From Temnothorax longispinosus (Eukaryota > Arthropoda > Insecta > Hymenoptera > Formicidae): a stretch of DNA of 64,000 nucleotides. The position numbers and the translations under genes are program-made. The notes under the pieces are model-generated. The model saw nothing but the letters and a program-made list of their open reading frames with translations. It had not been told where the DNA came from and ran no database searches. Below are positions 38,697-50,600 of the stretch, piece by piece. The first letter of the stretch is position 1; every line of letters starts with the position of its first letter. Location of the stretch: assembly GCF_030848805.1 (NCBI RefSeq), contig NC_092362.1:3720001-3784000 (forward strand). The letters are read 5' to 3'.

Positions 38697-41600
38697 GAGT
38701 ATACGCCTTGCGCCGTTCCCGCGCTGAATTATTGAGACACCACCAGATCGATGTCACAAAAGGAAAACGGCTGTGCGGCTTGAAATGACGGGCTTTCGCG
38801 TCACTCATACATTATGCACGCGGCCGCTTCTGCCCGGTGGCCTGCGCACGTATATTCGTGCGCTAACATACAAAAAAAAAGCTACCCTACCCTGGCGAGT
38901 TCGCCACCGTGTCGAGAGCCGCGTCCCTTCTGAGTTTCTCGTGCGATTACGTCGCGTTGTTGCCTGTAAAATGAAAAAAAAAAGCGAGAGAGACGCGCGG
39001 TGCACCGAGGTCAGGACCTCCGTCGGAGGAAGGTCCCTGCCATCGTTTCGTTTCACTGCGTATTCCCAAATGTAGAGCAAGACAATGGCAACTGTGCAAA
39101 TGAGCTATTTTGTAATATTGTGGTTATTCCACTGTTATTATTCTATCATCTGTTGCACGGTGATTCAAAGCTTATTAAAGTTTATGTAAAAAATCGCTAA
39201 AATCATTAGTTATTAATGAAAATAATACAATTAACCATCGTTCTCAGAATTTTACATGGTCTTAAAATAGATTGTAAGATATCTTCTCCTCCAAAATAGT
39301 AGCTTCATGAAATATGCTTTCCAATATAAAGATTTCATCTCATATCCAGTTTTGATCAAAAACATAATGCATATTTAAGAATCAAATGTGTGTTCACAAA
39401 TGTAGTGCCATAACAAATTTTTATGTAGCATTATATAGGATATCAAGGTATTTATGGACATCGAAAATACATAAATTTTAATTCATGAAAAAGAAGCTAG
39501 TAACTTCATCTTATCAGAGTAAAATATTTCAATATTTTGATCAAGACTATAAATGATAACGAAAACGAACTAAAGTAGGTACATGCATAACGCAACCGCG
39601 AATAAAAGCATGATCAACTTATGTTACGGTTAAGGAGAGAAATTTGGGAATTATCGATTTTTAATCTAACTCGTTGAACTGTGAGACATAATAAACCATA
39701 TACGCCAGTGCGCACCGTTAGCAGGGGTAACATGTTGCGCAATTTATATACACGGATGTGCCCCGATCGATTGGCCTCGTTTGTCACTTCGATAAAAACA
39801 ACAGAAGAATCGAGTTAGAGTAAATATCGACGTAAATTTTCGTATAGCGCATATATATTTTTGTGATATAATAGGCAATTATACAGTTGATTCTTCAAGT
39901 TCAGGCATTAACTTCCGATGCCGTCGATCTAATATTGTCAACGATAGTTGCTATCTATTACTGTTTATTCATTTATGTACACGATTATTAATAACTAGTC
40001 GACAGAATATAACTGCTACCTTTGTTCAATTGTTATTTATAATATTTCATGCAATGCCGAATATTATTGTTAAGATGACTGTATATAAGCATTAAAAAAA
40101 CTAGATTATAAAATTGTCTATCGCGTAAAGCCTTCCATAGGATGACACTGACGTCACTGAATCGATAGTAGCGATTACTCTTCGTAAACTCCGGAGCACG
40201 GTAAACAAAGCCTACGCCTTCCAATTTAACGCACACTACTTTTATCTACAATTTTCTTAACCATGTCGTAGAGTGTGGACAAAGCAATATCGCGTAACAT
40301 TGGTTTATCTCTCCGATCGATGCCCGCCTGAAAAGAAGAAAAATGAAAAAAACAAACATTAACCGCGCATCCTGTTGGGACGTTATTTCACGAAATGGAT
40401 AAACAGAGCTTTATATTTATATTTGTATTTATATGTATATATAACGTGCATATATCTTACATTGCTGACCATTCGCACGAATCCATTTCCCGCAGGGAAT
40501 TCGTCAAACATAGAAACGAACGCGTAAATAGATTATTGAATACGTCGATTCAATACGCTATAGAAATTAAAAAATAACAAGAGAACACAATGCAATATAC
40601 GAAGTGATATTTAACATTGGAGATTATCTCGCGACGGACAGTTCCGGAAGTGTGAAGAAGCAATATCTTGTTCAATATCGCAAAATTTCGTTTAATATTC
40701 TTCCCTCGAAGTTTGGTTTTGTTCTCGCGCTGCCGACCTTCCCGATGTTAAAAATTGAAAGAGCAACGAGGAACGAAAGTGGGATAATACAAAGATGGAA
40801 GTGAGAGTAGCGTGCGCCACGAAGTTCTCGAAGGGAGGGCGAAGCAGGGCGGAAAGGGTCGAGGCGAAACGAAACGGTTTCTTTGTCCTCCCCTCGCAGC
40901 AGTTACATAATTCCATTATTTATAGCCAATATCCAGTAGCGGAGGTAGGGGATGAAACGAGAAGAACGAAGCTGCGGCTTAGCCTAATTAATTTACGAAG
41001 TATCCGCGTGTCCAATCGTTTCGATCAAGGAAATAGAATTTCTAAAAATCTTAAGAGATTTTCGTCGCGCCAATGTAATCTCACGATCGTGCAAAACACG
41101 TATTAAATATTTTCCGTTGCTAGGAAAATTAATAAAATATGAAATATATTGATCGAACGAACTGTACGTATGCATCTACGCTTCGTGAAAGCAAATGTAA
41201 GAAAGATGGATGTCGGAGATTGAACATCGATATGAGTCGAGGTCATTGTACCCCGCACAACCAGCCCTGACTTTTTATACACCTGGCCTGTTCTCCCCTT
41301 CCTCCCTTCGTCCTTTCGGACTACCCTTCGTCGCAATTGTACTGTATCTAGTAATTTTCCCCCTTCCTTCTATTGAAGCATCGCGCCATGACTTCCACTA
41401 CGCGTATTCTATTCCCCTACAACAAAATCAATCGGTAATCATCGTCGTGTCTTGCGAATTCTCGGTAAACTTGTAGCAACTGAATATATTCATTATTGTA
41501 TCTTTATGCAGAATGTATTAATTAAAATTGCATGTAGATATTGTCTTATAACAATGTAGTAAATATGAAATTTATATTATCCATAAACAATCTTGGTTTA

Positions 41601-44094
41601 CTTTGTTATTATAAACTAGCATATATTGAATATTTATATCTATTATACAGAACTCCAGTTTCTCCTTTTCCTGTACGATGGATCTACATCTGCACTGCTT
41701 AAATTATTATCAATATAGCTCAAGGCTAAAGCAACTATAAAATAACATTTGCTAAGATCAAAGCAATCTTTATCCAAGAGTGGATAATTTATAATTTTAT
41801 AAAAATTTTATAGAAAGTTCAGCAGGAGTAAACGAGCCTCAAGTATGAAACCAAAACCGTACATGTACACTTTCTATATCTCTTCGGGAAACAACGCAGA
41901 TGGCACGGTCCTTTTTAGCTATCAAAATAACTAGCTGATTGCGTGCTCGAATATAAGAGCCTAAGCGCAACGAGGGGGGCAAAGCGCGCTGATGCCATCA
42001 GTTACCCTACTGAAACTCGGTCGCTTTTTCATTTCTTACGCAAGACCGATCAATCACAGGCCAACCTACTTTTGTATGATCCTTTTTGATTATACAAAAG
42101 ATCTCGTAAATATATAACATATGCAATATTCATATACAATATTCAATTTTCTAAGTGCCGCAATTTCAACACACAAAAGTTCAAAAAAAAATTCATCCCT
42201 GATTATATAAGATCGCAAAACGAGAACAGAAAAATCGTGGCAAAAAAATAATACAAAGTAGGACAAAGGAAACTTTTCGGTGAGCGATGGAAAGAATCAT
42301 TAGGCAAAGGAGAGGTAAGAACCGACGAGAAAGGAAGAAACGTAATAAGGCCAATACGAAGAATGTTGAAGAGTCGTGGAGCGAAGGGTCTTCGTAGCGA
42401 ATACAGGTTTGTAGAAAGGATCGCTAATCGCGGACTCTGATACCGGGAGACCGGATAAGAGGTTCCCTCGCGGGTTGCTATGGAGAGGGTCCACGATCGC
42501 ATCTTTCCAACTCTGGCCCGTGGCTTTCTTTATAAACGCATGCCGCGTATGAATAATATCACCGCCCCGGATATACGTATCTCGATAACATCGTCCGCGA
42601 TCAGATTTCACCGTATTCTCGAGAGAGCACTGTTTCAACCTTCGCGGTATCAATATCACCCTTGAGGACATTAAAATCTACTTCCATCGCATTCGTATCT
42701 CGGCATTATTACCTTTTATACGATTCCGCGTGCGCGCAATAACCGTCCCGCGATCAAATCGCCTGCGCGCTAAAGACGAACGATGTATATCCACCATTAG
42801 AGAGTTTAACGGTAGTCTGTACTGCGATCGGGCACGTTATTCACTCTTTCGAACTCACGACATTAAAAGAGACGTGAAAATAGGAGATGGAGGACTAGAT
42901 TCGTAGCGTCAAGTAGGAGTCATACAAGTGGACGTTTTGTCGGAGTTAATCGAGAATGATCCGATAATTTATGAGAGATCGATCAACTTCAAACTGCCAA
43001 ATGACATAATCGATCGCGTGCGACTACGTGACGAAATTTTGTTGAATTAATACGAAAACATAAACGCTGTGTCTACAGATTATTTTATAGTTTTATATAT
43101 AAAGACAAGTAAAGCATGTAATGGCATGATAAAGTATTTTTTTTTTTTCGTGAACGTCTCTGGATTAAGAAAGGCATCGATAGCTTTCCACTGTAGAAAT
43201 TCGCGGTTATCTAAACAGACCTGACTATCTAAATGGCTCGTAGCTATATCCAGCTAAAATTTCTATTAAATCGGCGGACGACATATTCAGATATAATGGA
43301 ATCGACAGCACTAACCCATCGACACATCATTCGTCTTGTAGAGCTCATCGCAAATTTATGAAATCAATCTTGCCACACTAACAGGCGTAAAAAGTGGTCA
43401 CAGCGGTTGCGCGGATGCACGAACGTCGGAACAGACAAATAAAACAGCAAAACTTTTTTCTTCTCTCTCTTTCTTTCTCGCGCGCTTCATGGCCCGCGAA
43501 CTTTTCGCCATTTTCGCACGAGATTGATCGCGTAATCCATAACATCCGGGCTCCCGCACTTTCCATATCGACGTTCGAGTTTCGAAGTCTTTCCCAGACC
43601 TCATCGTCCCGGGGCGAACTTCGCCGAAGTCATCAAAAAGCAACGCGGCCTGGTTCGTTGGAGTTTTCCTTACGAACTTTCACTTGCTTCCTTTCCCCCC
43701 TCCCCCCCGTGTACGTCCATCTTCACCCTTCGCCGCTAGGTAAATACTTCGGCCTAGTCAGCAGCTTCGGAGCATACTGTGCGTCTTGCAGACTCCGGCC
43801 TTCGGTCCTCTTAGCAACTCATAAGCGCGACCCAACCTTTTCCACGTGTATGACGTGATTTGTATCGAATATAATACTTTGCGTTCACGTATAGTATATT
43901 TACGACATTTAATAAGGACTTGAAACAATAAGTTCGACGAATTCAGATGGTCGAATTAGAAATGCCTTTTTAATTAATTTCCACTATGAAAACGAGCAAA
44001 ATAATTTATACTTTTTTTAACGCTATATCGGCTGTTTAGTATATGTTTATAAAATAAACAATAATAAGTGAAACAGGACGGATATGAATCTTAC
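38697..44094. other. Non-coding, mostly AT-rich stretch
   Basis: A CpG-rich start (to about 39080) is followed by AT-rich DNA to about 43380. A pyrimidine-rich part at 43670-43740 ends in CCGCTAG|GTAAAT, a weak ratchet-like juxtaposition at 43739|43740. No gene recognised. Confidence 0.55.
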
Positions 44095-44237
44095 AATTAA
44101 TTAGAAAAGATGCCACTTTCGGTCGGACTGGATTTTGATAGCGGAGTTGGAAAAAGTATACAAAATTCACACAGAAATATTATTATTAGGCTACCAAGAT
44201 CCAGCCCAACCGAAAATGGCATCTTCCCTAATTAATT
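44095..44237. mobile_element. MITE-like element with imperfect 47-bp terminal inverted repeats
   Basis: The arms 44095-44141 and 44191-44237 match as reverse complements at 40 of 47 positions and enclose 49 bases. The outermost bases read AATTAATTAG, so a TA or TTAA target-site duplication is possible but cannot be separated from the arm. All seven mismatches are transitions. There is no coding capacity. Size and form fit a small non-autonomous DNA transposon; superfamily unassigned. A transcribed structural hairpin is the alternative. Confidence 0.6.
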
Positions 44238-46117
44238 ATGATATAAATTATAATATAATGATACAAGAAAATATATTGATATAGCACTAATTAAAATAGG
44301 ATTTGCGAAACAACCAGCAATCTATATGAAAGTATATCTCGTTTTATCCAAACTCAAGTTACTTTCGTAATAACTTTCGCACCGATCGCACGAAATGCTA
44401 AACCACTTGCGTCGTAGCTGCGTTCCGATATACGTTACCATTATACTGGCAATAATGAAAATTCGTTCTCCGATTGGCGCGTAGCGTATCGCGGCAATAC
44501 TACCAATAAAAACGAAATACGGCCTCCGTAGAAACGGATTGCGCATTAAACTGGCCAACTGATGGCGACCCGTCCGCTTACCTCCTACCACGATGAATAA
44601 CGCGAGAGAGACGGATCTTTCGCACGATATACCTCGCCACGATCGTACTTCGTTAAAGCCAAGCCCGAAGCCGACGACCATTCGTCGTCGCGCCTCATCC
44701 CTGATGCAGGAGCGACCGAGCCGCTATCCAAATCCGCCATTATCAGAACTCTTGCCGCCTCGGTAGGTACCTACTCGTGAAATCGTCGATGGTAGAAGAA
44801 GATAGATAAAAAGAGAATAAAGAGAGAGGCATACGTGAACGGAACAAAGAAAGAGAAAGAGAGGCCTGAGGGGAGGGGGGAGAGGGGTCGGTCGAGAGGG
44901 ACAGATATAGAACCAGCCGTAACGTCGGAAGAGCCGGCAGCAATTTCCGGTGGCTTTTGTGCGCCCTTTAAAAACGCGAACTGCGGATGATGCCCGTAGG
45001 AAGGGGTGGTACGGCGAGAGAGAGCTTGGCAGAGAGTTTCGCGAATGTACGTACGAGTGGTCCTTCTGGACCAACAAATCCCCAGAGCGGAAGGAGGGGA
45101 GGGGCAGAGGCGAAGTCGAGAGGTTAACTGCGGGTCCCTTCGCGTTTCTCCTCTCCATTCGCGTGTTTTATTTTGCCTCCTTTCGAGCGATGTTCGTTCA
45201 GATTCGAAATGCATCTCCTTACGCTTAAGCGCTTGGCAAAGATAAATTTTCGCATGAATAGTGGGATTAAGCCGGATCTCATACGTCGCTCACGGACATT
45301 TCATCTAGCTCCATCAACCGTTGATTCTCCCTTCGCAAGAGATAACGTCCGACGGTGACCTAATTTCATCGTCGAATCGCACACGAGCACCGCGTAATAC
45401 CTCAAATACCAAATTCTGCGGTATACAAGCTACGATCTTCTTATATATATATATATATTCGTGCCTTTCACTTCTTTTTTAATAATATGCTTTCTCTCCC
45501 TTTCGCTCCGCGGAAAGAACGGACTCGCAATGTCGGGTATTCTGTGTTAATAGATATCGCCCTATCTCATCTCACGGAACAGACCTAAGCCTCGGAGAAT
45601 GTTTCCCCCATTACATCTTCGACCTAGAACAGATCCCCGCCTACACCCTATCGCCTTCCCAAGGATGCGTAGAATGTGAGTGTATACGGTATACGGTAAC
45701 ACGCATATATACGTTTTTCCCAGGGTTAGAATCCCGATCCTTAGTACCTCCCGAAGCCTCAGGTTTTCTCCTTTTCTTCTTCTTTTTTTTTTTGAGGACC
45801 GCAACTCTGGAAACGTTGGAAACGTGCGTTCGTTTGATTGGCTGAATGTTATGGGGTTCCGCTGATATAGAAAAGGACACCGGGAAAAGACTACGATATC
45901 ACGAGAGGCGGAGGGTAGAAAAGAGGCTACGAGAAAATGCGTAAGGTGGAAAAGAGATAAAAGGATAGAGAGAAGGAAGAAAGAGAGAGCGAGAGAGAGA
46001 CGTAATATATCGGCTGCTCCGAGGGTGCGTGGGCTTTCTCGCAAAGGGTGCGTAGCGTTCGGAGAGGGGGGCGCACGTAGGGGATAAGAGGGAGACTTAC
46101 GAAGGGTAAGAGGAGCA
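44238..46117. other. Non-coding stretch leading into the purine tract
   Basis: It contains G-rich patches (44866-44890), the TA run and purine-rich DNA after 45890. The long minus-strand frame over 45562-46581 is low-complexity and is not called. Confidence 0.55.
45442..45458. repeat. (TA)n dinucleotide run
   Basis: Seventeen bases of alternating TA in the segment between the MITE-like element and the purine tract. Confidence 0.92.
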
Positions 46118-46250
46118 CGGAGGGTGGCGGTAAAGGAGGCGGGGGCAGGCGAGGACAGAAGAGGAGGTGGAGGAGGAGGAGAAGGAGGAAGGGGATAGTG
46201 GTCGAGAGGGTGGGTAGTGGGGGATGAAAGGGAGAAAACTAGAGGGTGCG
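46118..46250 (+). repeat. G-rich purine tract (GGA/GGGT repeats)
   Basis: Nearly all bases on the + strand are G or A, with repeated GGA, GGGT and GGGGG groups. Purine-rich DNA extends less strictly back to about 45890. On the opposite strand the tract reads as a proline/serine-rich frame with runs of P, which explains a long but meaningless 339-codon open frame (45562-46581, minus). Such tracts can form triplex or quadruplex structures. Confidence 0.7.
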
Positions 46251-46259
46251 TGTAGGCTT

Positions 46260-46767
46260 GGAGAATCAGTCGCGGGCGAGCTGCGTTCGGGGTTTTATCT
46301 ATAGCTCTGTCCCCTCTATTCCTTTTGCTCTCATTGTCGCGCCCGCCCGCTCGCTCGCTCGTGCCCTCCCTGTACGCACACGTGCGGCGCACGCCAAACT
46401 CCGCGTACCTATCGGCGATACTACGCGATATCCGGTGTGTGATCTCGTTTACTCTCTCGGCGCGAGAGAAGAGACAAACGACAAAGAAGACTTTAAACAT
46501 CCTCGCTGAATTCCTGGACGGTATCGCAAATCCGCTGACAGTAACCGATCCGGGTAATTCTGCAAGTGGCGCAAGATACAACGTGTGCTATCGACGATCT
46601 CCTCGCGCGAACTCCTTGTTCCGTGTTGTGATAATTCGTGACGCGTGTCGATCACGATCGACAATCGCGCGATCTCGATTGTGCGCTCGCGAAGAGCGGA
46701 AGTTCGGAAAGTTCGCGGGTCCGCGCACCCGCCAGTACGACGACCACCCGCGCTTAATTGTTCACCA
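46260..46767 (+). promoter_or_regulatory. Candidate internal promoter and 5' leader
   Basis: This CpG-rich stretch contains no ATG and follows a G-rich purine tract. An initiator-like TCAGTC occurs at 46266-46271; no convincing TATA box or DPE was seen at the expected spacing. It leads into the ATG and GTGAGT donor of the candidate first exon. I infer a promoter from the ATG desert, the CpG density and the following donor. No transcription start can be proven from sequence. Confidence 0.25.
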
Positions 46768-46818
46768 ATGGTTCATATCCTGGAAGTGGTATCGTCGCGT
46801 CGGAACGACCTGCAGATG
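46768..46818 (+). CDS. Candidate alternative first coding exon, in frame with the bru3-like exon
   Basis: An ATG in good context (CACCAATGG) opens 17 codons, MVHILEVVSSRRNDLQM, ending directly at a GTGAGT donor (46819-46824). No other ATG occurs in the roughly 540 bases upstream, which is unusual by chance and typical of a 5' leader. The exon ends in phase 0 and the 49-base exon at 55011 starts in phase 0. Splicing the two would give a CELF protein that begins near the end of RRM1. The peptide has no recognisable homology, so the call rests on gene architecture only. A purely chance combination is possible. Confidence 0.3.
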
Positions 46819-47606
46819 GTGAGTGCGCTTGCGCGAATAGTTTTAAATCTCCCCGACTACACTCCTCCTTCGCCCTTGCAAGGGAGTAAGGAAAGCCCCT
46901 CGCACGTGTCGCTCGAGCGAAGATGTGTGTACACATTAAACATTCGTCGCGTCACATCGGGAGCTCCCTACCGACGTCCTCCTCTTGCCCGACGGATCAA
47001 TCGATCGGCGGATCGCGAGACGGGATTAGGCTCGTGAATGTCAGATTTCTTCCCGGGGCTCCGCACGCGATGGTCGTGCGCGTCCTCGCTCGAGCTCGCT
47101 CGTGATACATGCATCAAGATTCAAGTCACGTAGTCGCTTTCGACGTACGATTCGCGTACGCGGAAATGTACGGCGAGATCGTAAAAACGGGAGCGGAGGA
47201 ACGACGACGTGGAAGACGTCGTCTTGACGGGCACGCGTGTAAATGCATATGATACCCCCGCGAATTTACGACCGACTGCTGATTTCCAGTGGATCCCCGC
47301 CGTACCCCATCCTCCTTTCCCGTCGATGCGTTATCACGCAGTCCTTTAACGCGCTCAAGTCGTAAAAGATCCTCACTCGCGCGTGTTTACGCGTGACTAT
47401 TTTTGGCGGCTTGACGGGCAACATGTGCGCGCGAGCGCGGATGCGGACGTAACGCGTACCTATCCATATGTCGCGCAGCTTCTACGTGCGTAACGTTTAC
47501 AATAACGCCCTCGTCACGCCGGTTTTCCTACTTCTCTTCCCTTCGCGCCCTATGCATAACGTTAGCAACAGCGCGTATTACACGCGAGCGTGACATACGC
47601 GTGAAT

Positions 47607-47624
47607 CGCGCGCGCGCGCGCGCG
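47607..47624. repeat. (CG)9 dinucleotide run
   Basis: Nine CG units, about 800 bases past the candidate first exon, in a region where CpG is plentiful. Confidence 0.95.
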
Positions 47625-50600
47625 TACGTCGAGACACGCGAGCAGCTGTTTCGATGTCGCGGGCGTGTCTGGTTCGGTTACTCAGCGGTTTGGAGAAAAG
47701 GGGGAACAGGAGAGCCGTTTCGCGGTCGTCTGATTAATATCATAAGTTTTTTTTTTTTATTTTATCTTACAGCCTCTGCGTCATTTCAAATATTGCGGCG
47801 CATCTACTTTCGAAGAATCTATCGATCCTCCGCGCGCTTCTCAGGAACGAATTAACTAGAGCGCGTTCATTAAGTAGAGTGATACTTGCCGATGCACGAG
47901 ATATACTTCGCATGCAATTAAAAAAACGAGGAAAATGGGAAAAGAGGAGATTTATCGTCGCGGTATTACGATGCGATCGTAGTTAATATAAGCTATACTA
48001 TGTTTGTGATTATCGTATGTGAAAAAACGATAGTTCGATCGACGAAAACATTCACGGATATTTTAAGTCTCGTCGGTCTGTCCATCTCGCTGTCGATCAT
48101 CGATATTCTTCGTATCCCGCGCATGCGTCGTCTATGTTTATGGAAGCGAAAACGTTGGGCGATTGTATCGGAAATTCTCCGTTGGCGAGACACATGACGA
48201 GTTCTCACGAGACGCTCACGGACTGGGGGTGTTGATGCAGAGACGCGCATCAATTAATGCGGCGGCACACGTGAATGTGCTGGTGCATAACGCCGTTGGT
48301 AATGTGGCCCGCCACATGGCCGCGCGCGGCGCTTTGCATGGCACATCAATCCTAAATCCGGATGCCGGCCCATCGCCAATAATAAACCGGATCGCACCAG
48401 CAGACGACGAACGGATATGCCTGGGCCAGCATCTGGACACGAATCCACGATGTGATTGTCGATTAAAATTCATCATCGTGACAAAACTCAAATAGGGGAG
48501 TCCTCTCTCATTGGATTTGTCGATTTAATCGTCGCTACTCTTCTAACGTAATCCATATCCTAACGTAGAAATGACAGCGCTTTGCATTTCGATAAATGCA
48601 TTTATTCATCACGACAAAATTGGGATTTCGTTGAGATTCCGCATGGACCGACCGACAATTTGAAACAGCGTTGAAATTCGAAAATTCCGAAGATCACGCG
48701 CAAGGCTTCTCGCAAACTTGGTGATTCTCTTTGACCTTCTTCCCCGCGACTTGAAATTTTCGTCGAAAATCTTGGCGTTTTCTCGGAACGCCTCTTTTAA
48801 GCTATAACTGTTCCCCCGACGATCTGCGTGATGTCAGGTTTCTTATGCGCGACGCGAACATTTGCCAGGGCAGATCATGTAGAAGCAATGAAGTTTCGAC
48901 GTTGTTACGACTGTAACCCGCCAAATGGGCGGCGATCGAAGCTCGGAATGGCGGTACGTGACAACGGAACCGCGTCAAAGAGCGCTGTAAACCGTTGGGG
49001 CAATCGCATCCCGCCTCGCGATTTTCCGAGCGTTTGTCCAGCCGGCTGCCACATCCAACGCCCCGGCGCTCGCTACCGCAGAGCCGTGAAATAGAGAGGC
49101 GTATAACGTTTGACATTTAATGCGCGCCGAAGCATTGGCTTAGATTACAATCGGTGAACGACGAGTAGCCTGGAGGGGGGCGCGAAAGCTCACTCGACTC
49201 GAATGCTCTTTCGGCGGGGGGGAGGGTATAGTCGGCGCTCAAATATTTGTAGAGCGTTAGGGAAAAAACTGATGGAGCTGAAAAAAAAGAGAGAAATTGA
49301 ATAGGCGGGGCAGCGGGATGCTTTATACCTCGTACAGGTACGATCGTGTAATCGTGTAAAAAAATTCGCCCGGCCGTATGCCAGAGTACGGTTACGAAAC
49401 TGGGAAAAAGCGCAACGTAATTCCCGCTTCGAGAGAATGCGTTACTTTGCCGCAGTATCGTAACCCGACAACACACACACACAGTAAAGAGATATAGGGA
49501 TAGCGATGCGCGTGGCGATCGTTCGATTTCTACTTGCGTCTGAATTTTAGCGCGAATGTCCCGGAAAAACACGGGTTGACACAACCGCCATAGAATTGCT
49601 TTTCTAAACTTGAGTTTTTATTTAACGGACATAGCGCGCAAACGTGATCATCGACATTCAAAGTGCAACATCCAAAATAGAACTGTTACATGTTCCCGTT
49701 AAAGGAAAATTTGTTCCGCAATATGTTCCTTTAGCGAGACAATTCATGAATAAAAATATTGCGCAACAATATTTTATATAATATATATACAAAATTGTGA
49801 AAAAAAGGTTTTTTACGTTTCTTCTAATTGAATAAAATATTCTATTTAACCACACTTTAAATATATAATTAAAAATATATAAAATTTTCAAATTTGTTTT
49901 AATAATATCCACTAATCTTTTGATTTTAAATTTATACAATATCATATTTAAAAAATAAACCATCATTTAAATCGTTTATCAGAAATAGAAAAATGTGAGA
50001 ATTTTATGTTTGATAACTTGCATAACATTTTCTTATTTATTACTTATCAAAGAAATTCATATTTTGGTAATTTCTCACTAAAATTTGATTGTTAGTCTAA
50101 CGTTACAATTTTGTTAATTGCTCAAGTTATCTTGCTCCGAATTTCGTGGAAAGCTGTTCTTGATGAACTGATCAATTGACTATTTCGATTCCTGCTGCAC
50201 GTAGTCAGTCATATCCGTATTAGTTTGAGCGCGCATGACCCACGTGGAGAACATCGTTATTTGGCATGATGTTCAATCATGCGACACTCTGCTCCCGACA
50301 ATAAAACGCGAATCCTATTTATAATCACAAACAGGCGAACCGATGCGGCCGCGCCGATGCGAGGGACGCAGGTGTTATCCTGCACTGAATCGCAACCTGC
50401 GCTTCAATGCGAGTTATCATTCGGTCGGAGATGCATTGTTTGACCGCGTCAAAAAAGTTACGCCGATAACGCGCTAAGCGCGCAATACTGCCGACAAATT
50501 CGCAAATTGGACGAAATACAGTATGAACGGTACAATAGAATAGCTCTCTCTCGCGATCGGTCAGCTCTGCCGCAAATTCTAGGCGAAACGTTAGAAAAGA

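Noticed and set aside
45562..46581. 339-codon open frame on the minus strand
   Set aside because: It is rich in Pro, Ser, Leu and Arg because it crosses a purine tract; no domain, and the centre is a P-run artefact.
49640..50130. AT-rich segment with repeated GTTCC and small palindromes as a transposon end
   Set aside because: No terminal inverted repeat, target duplication or coding remnant could be defined.
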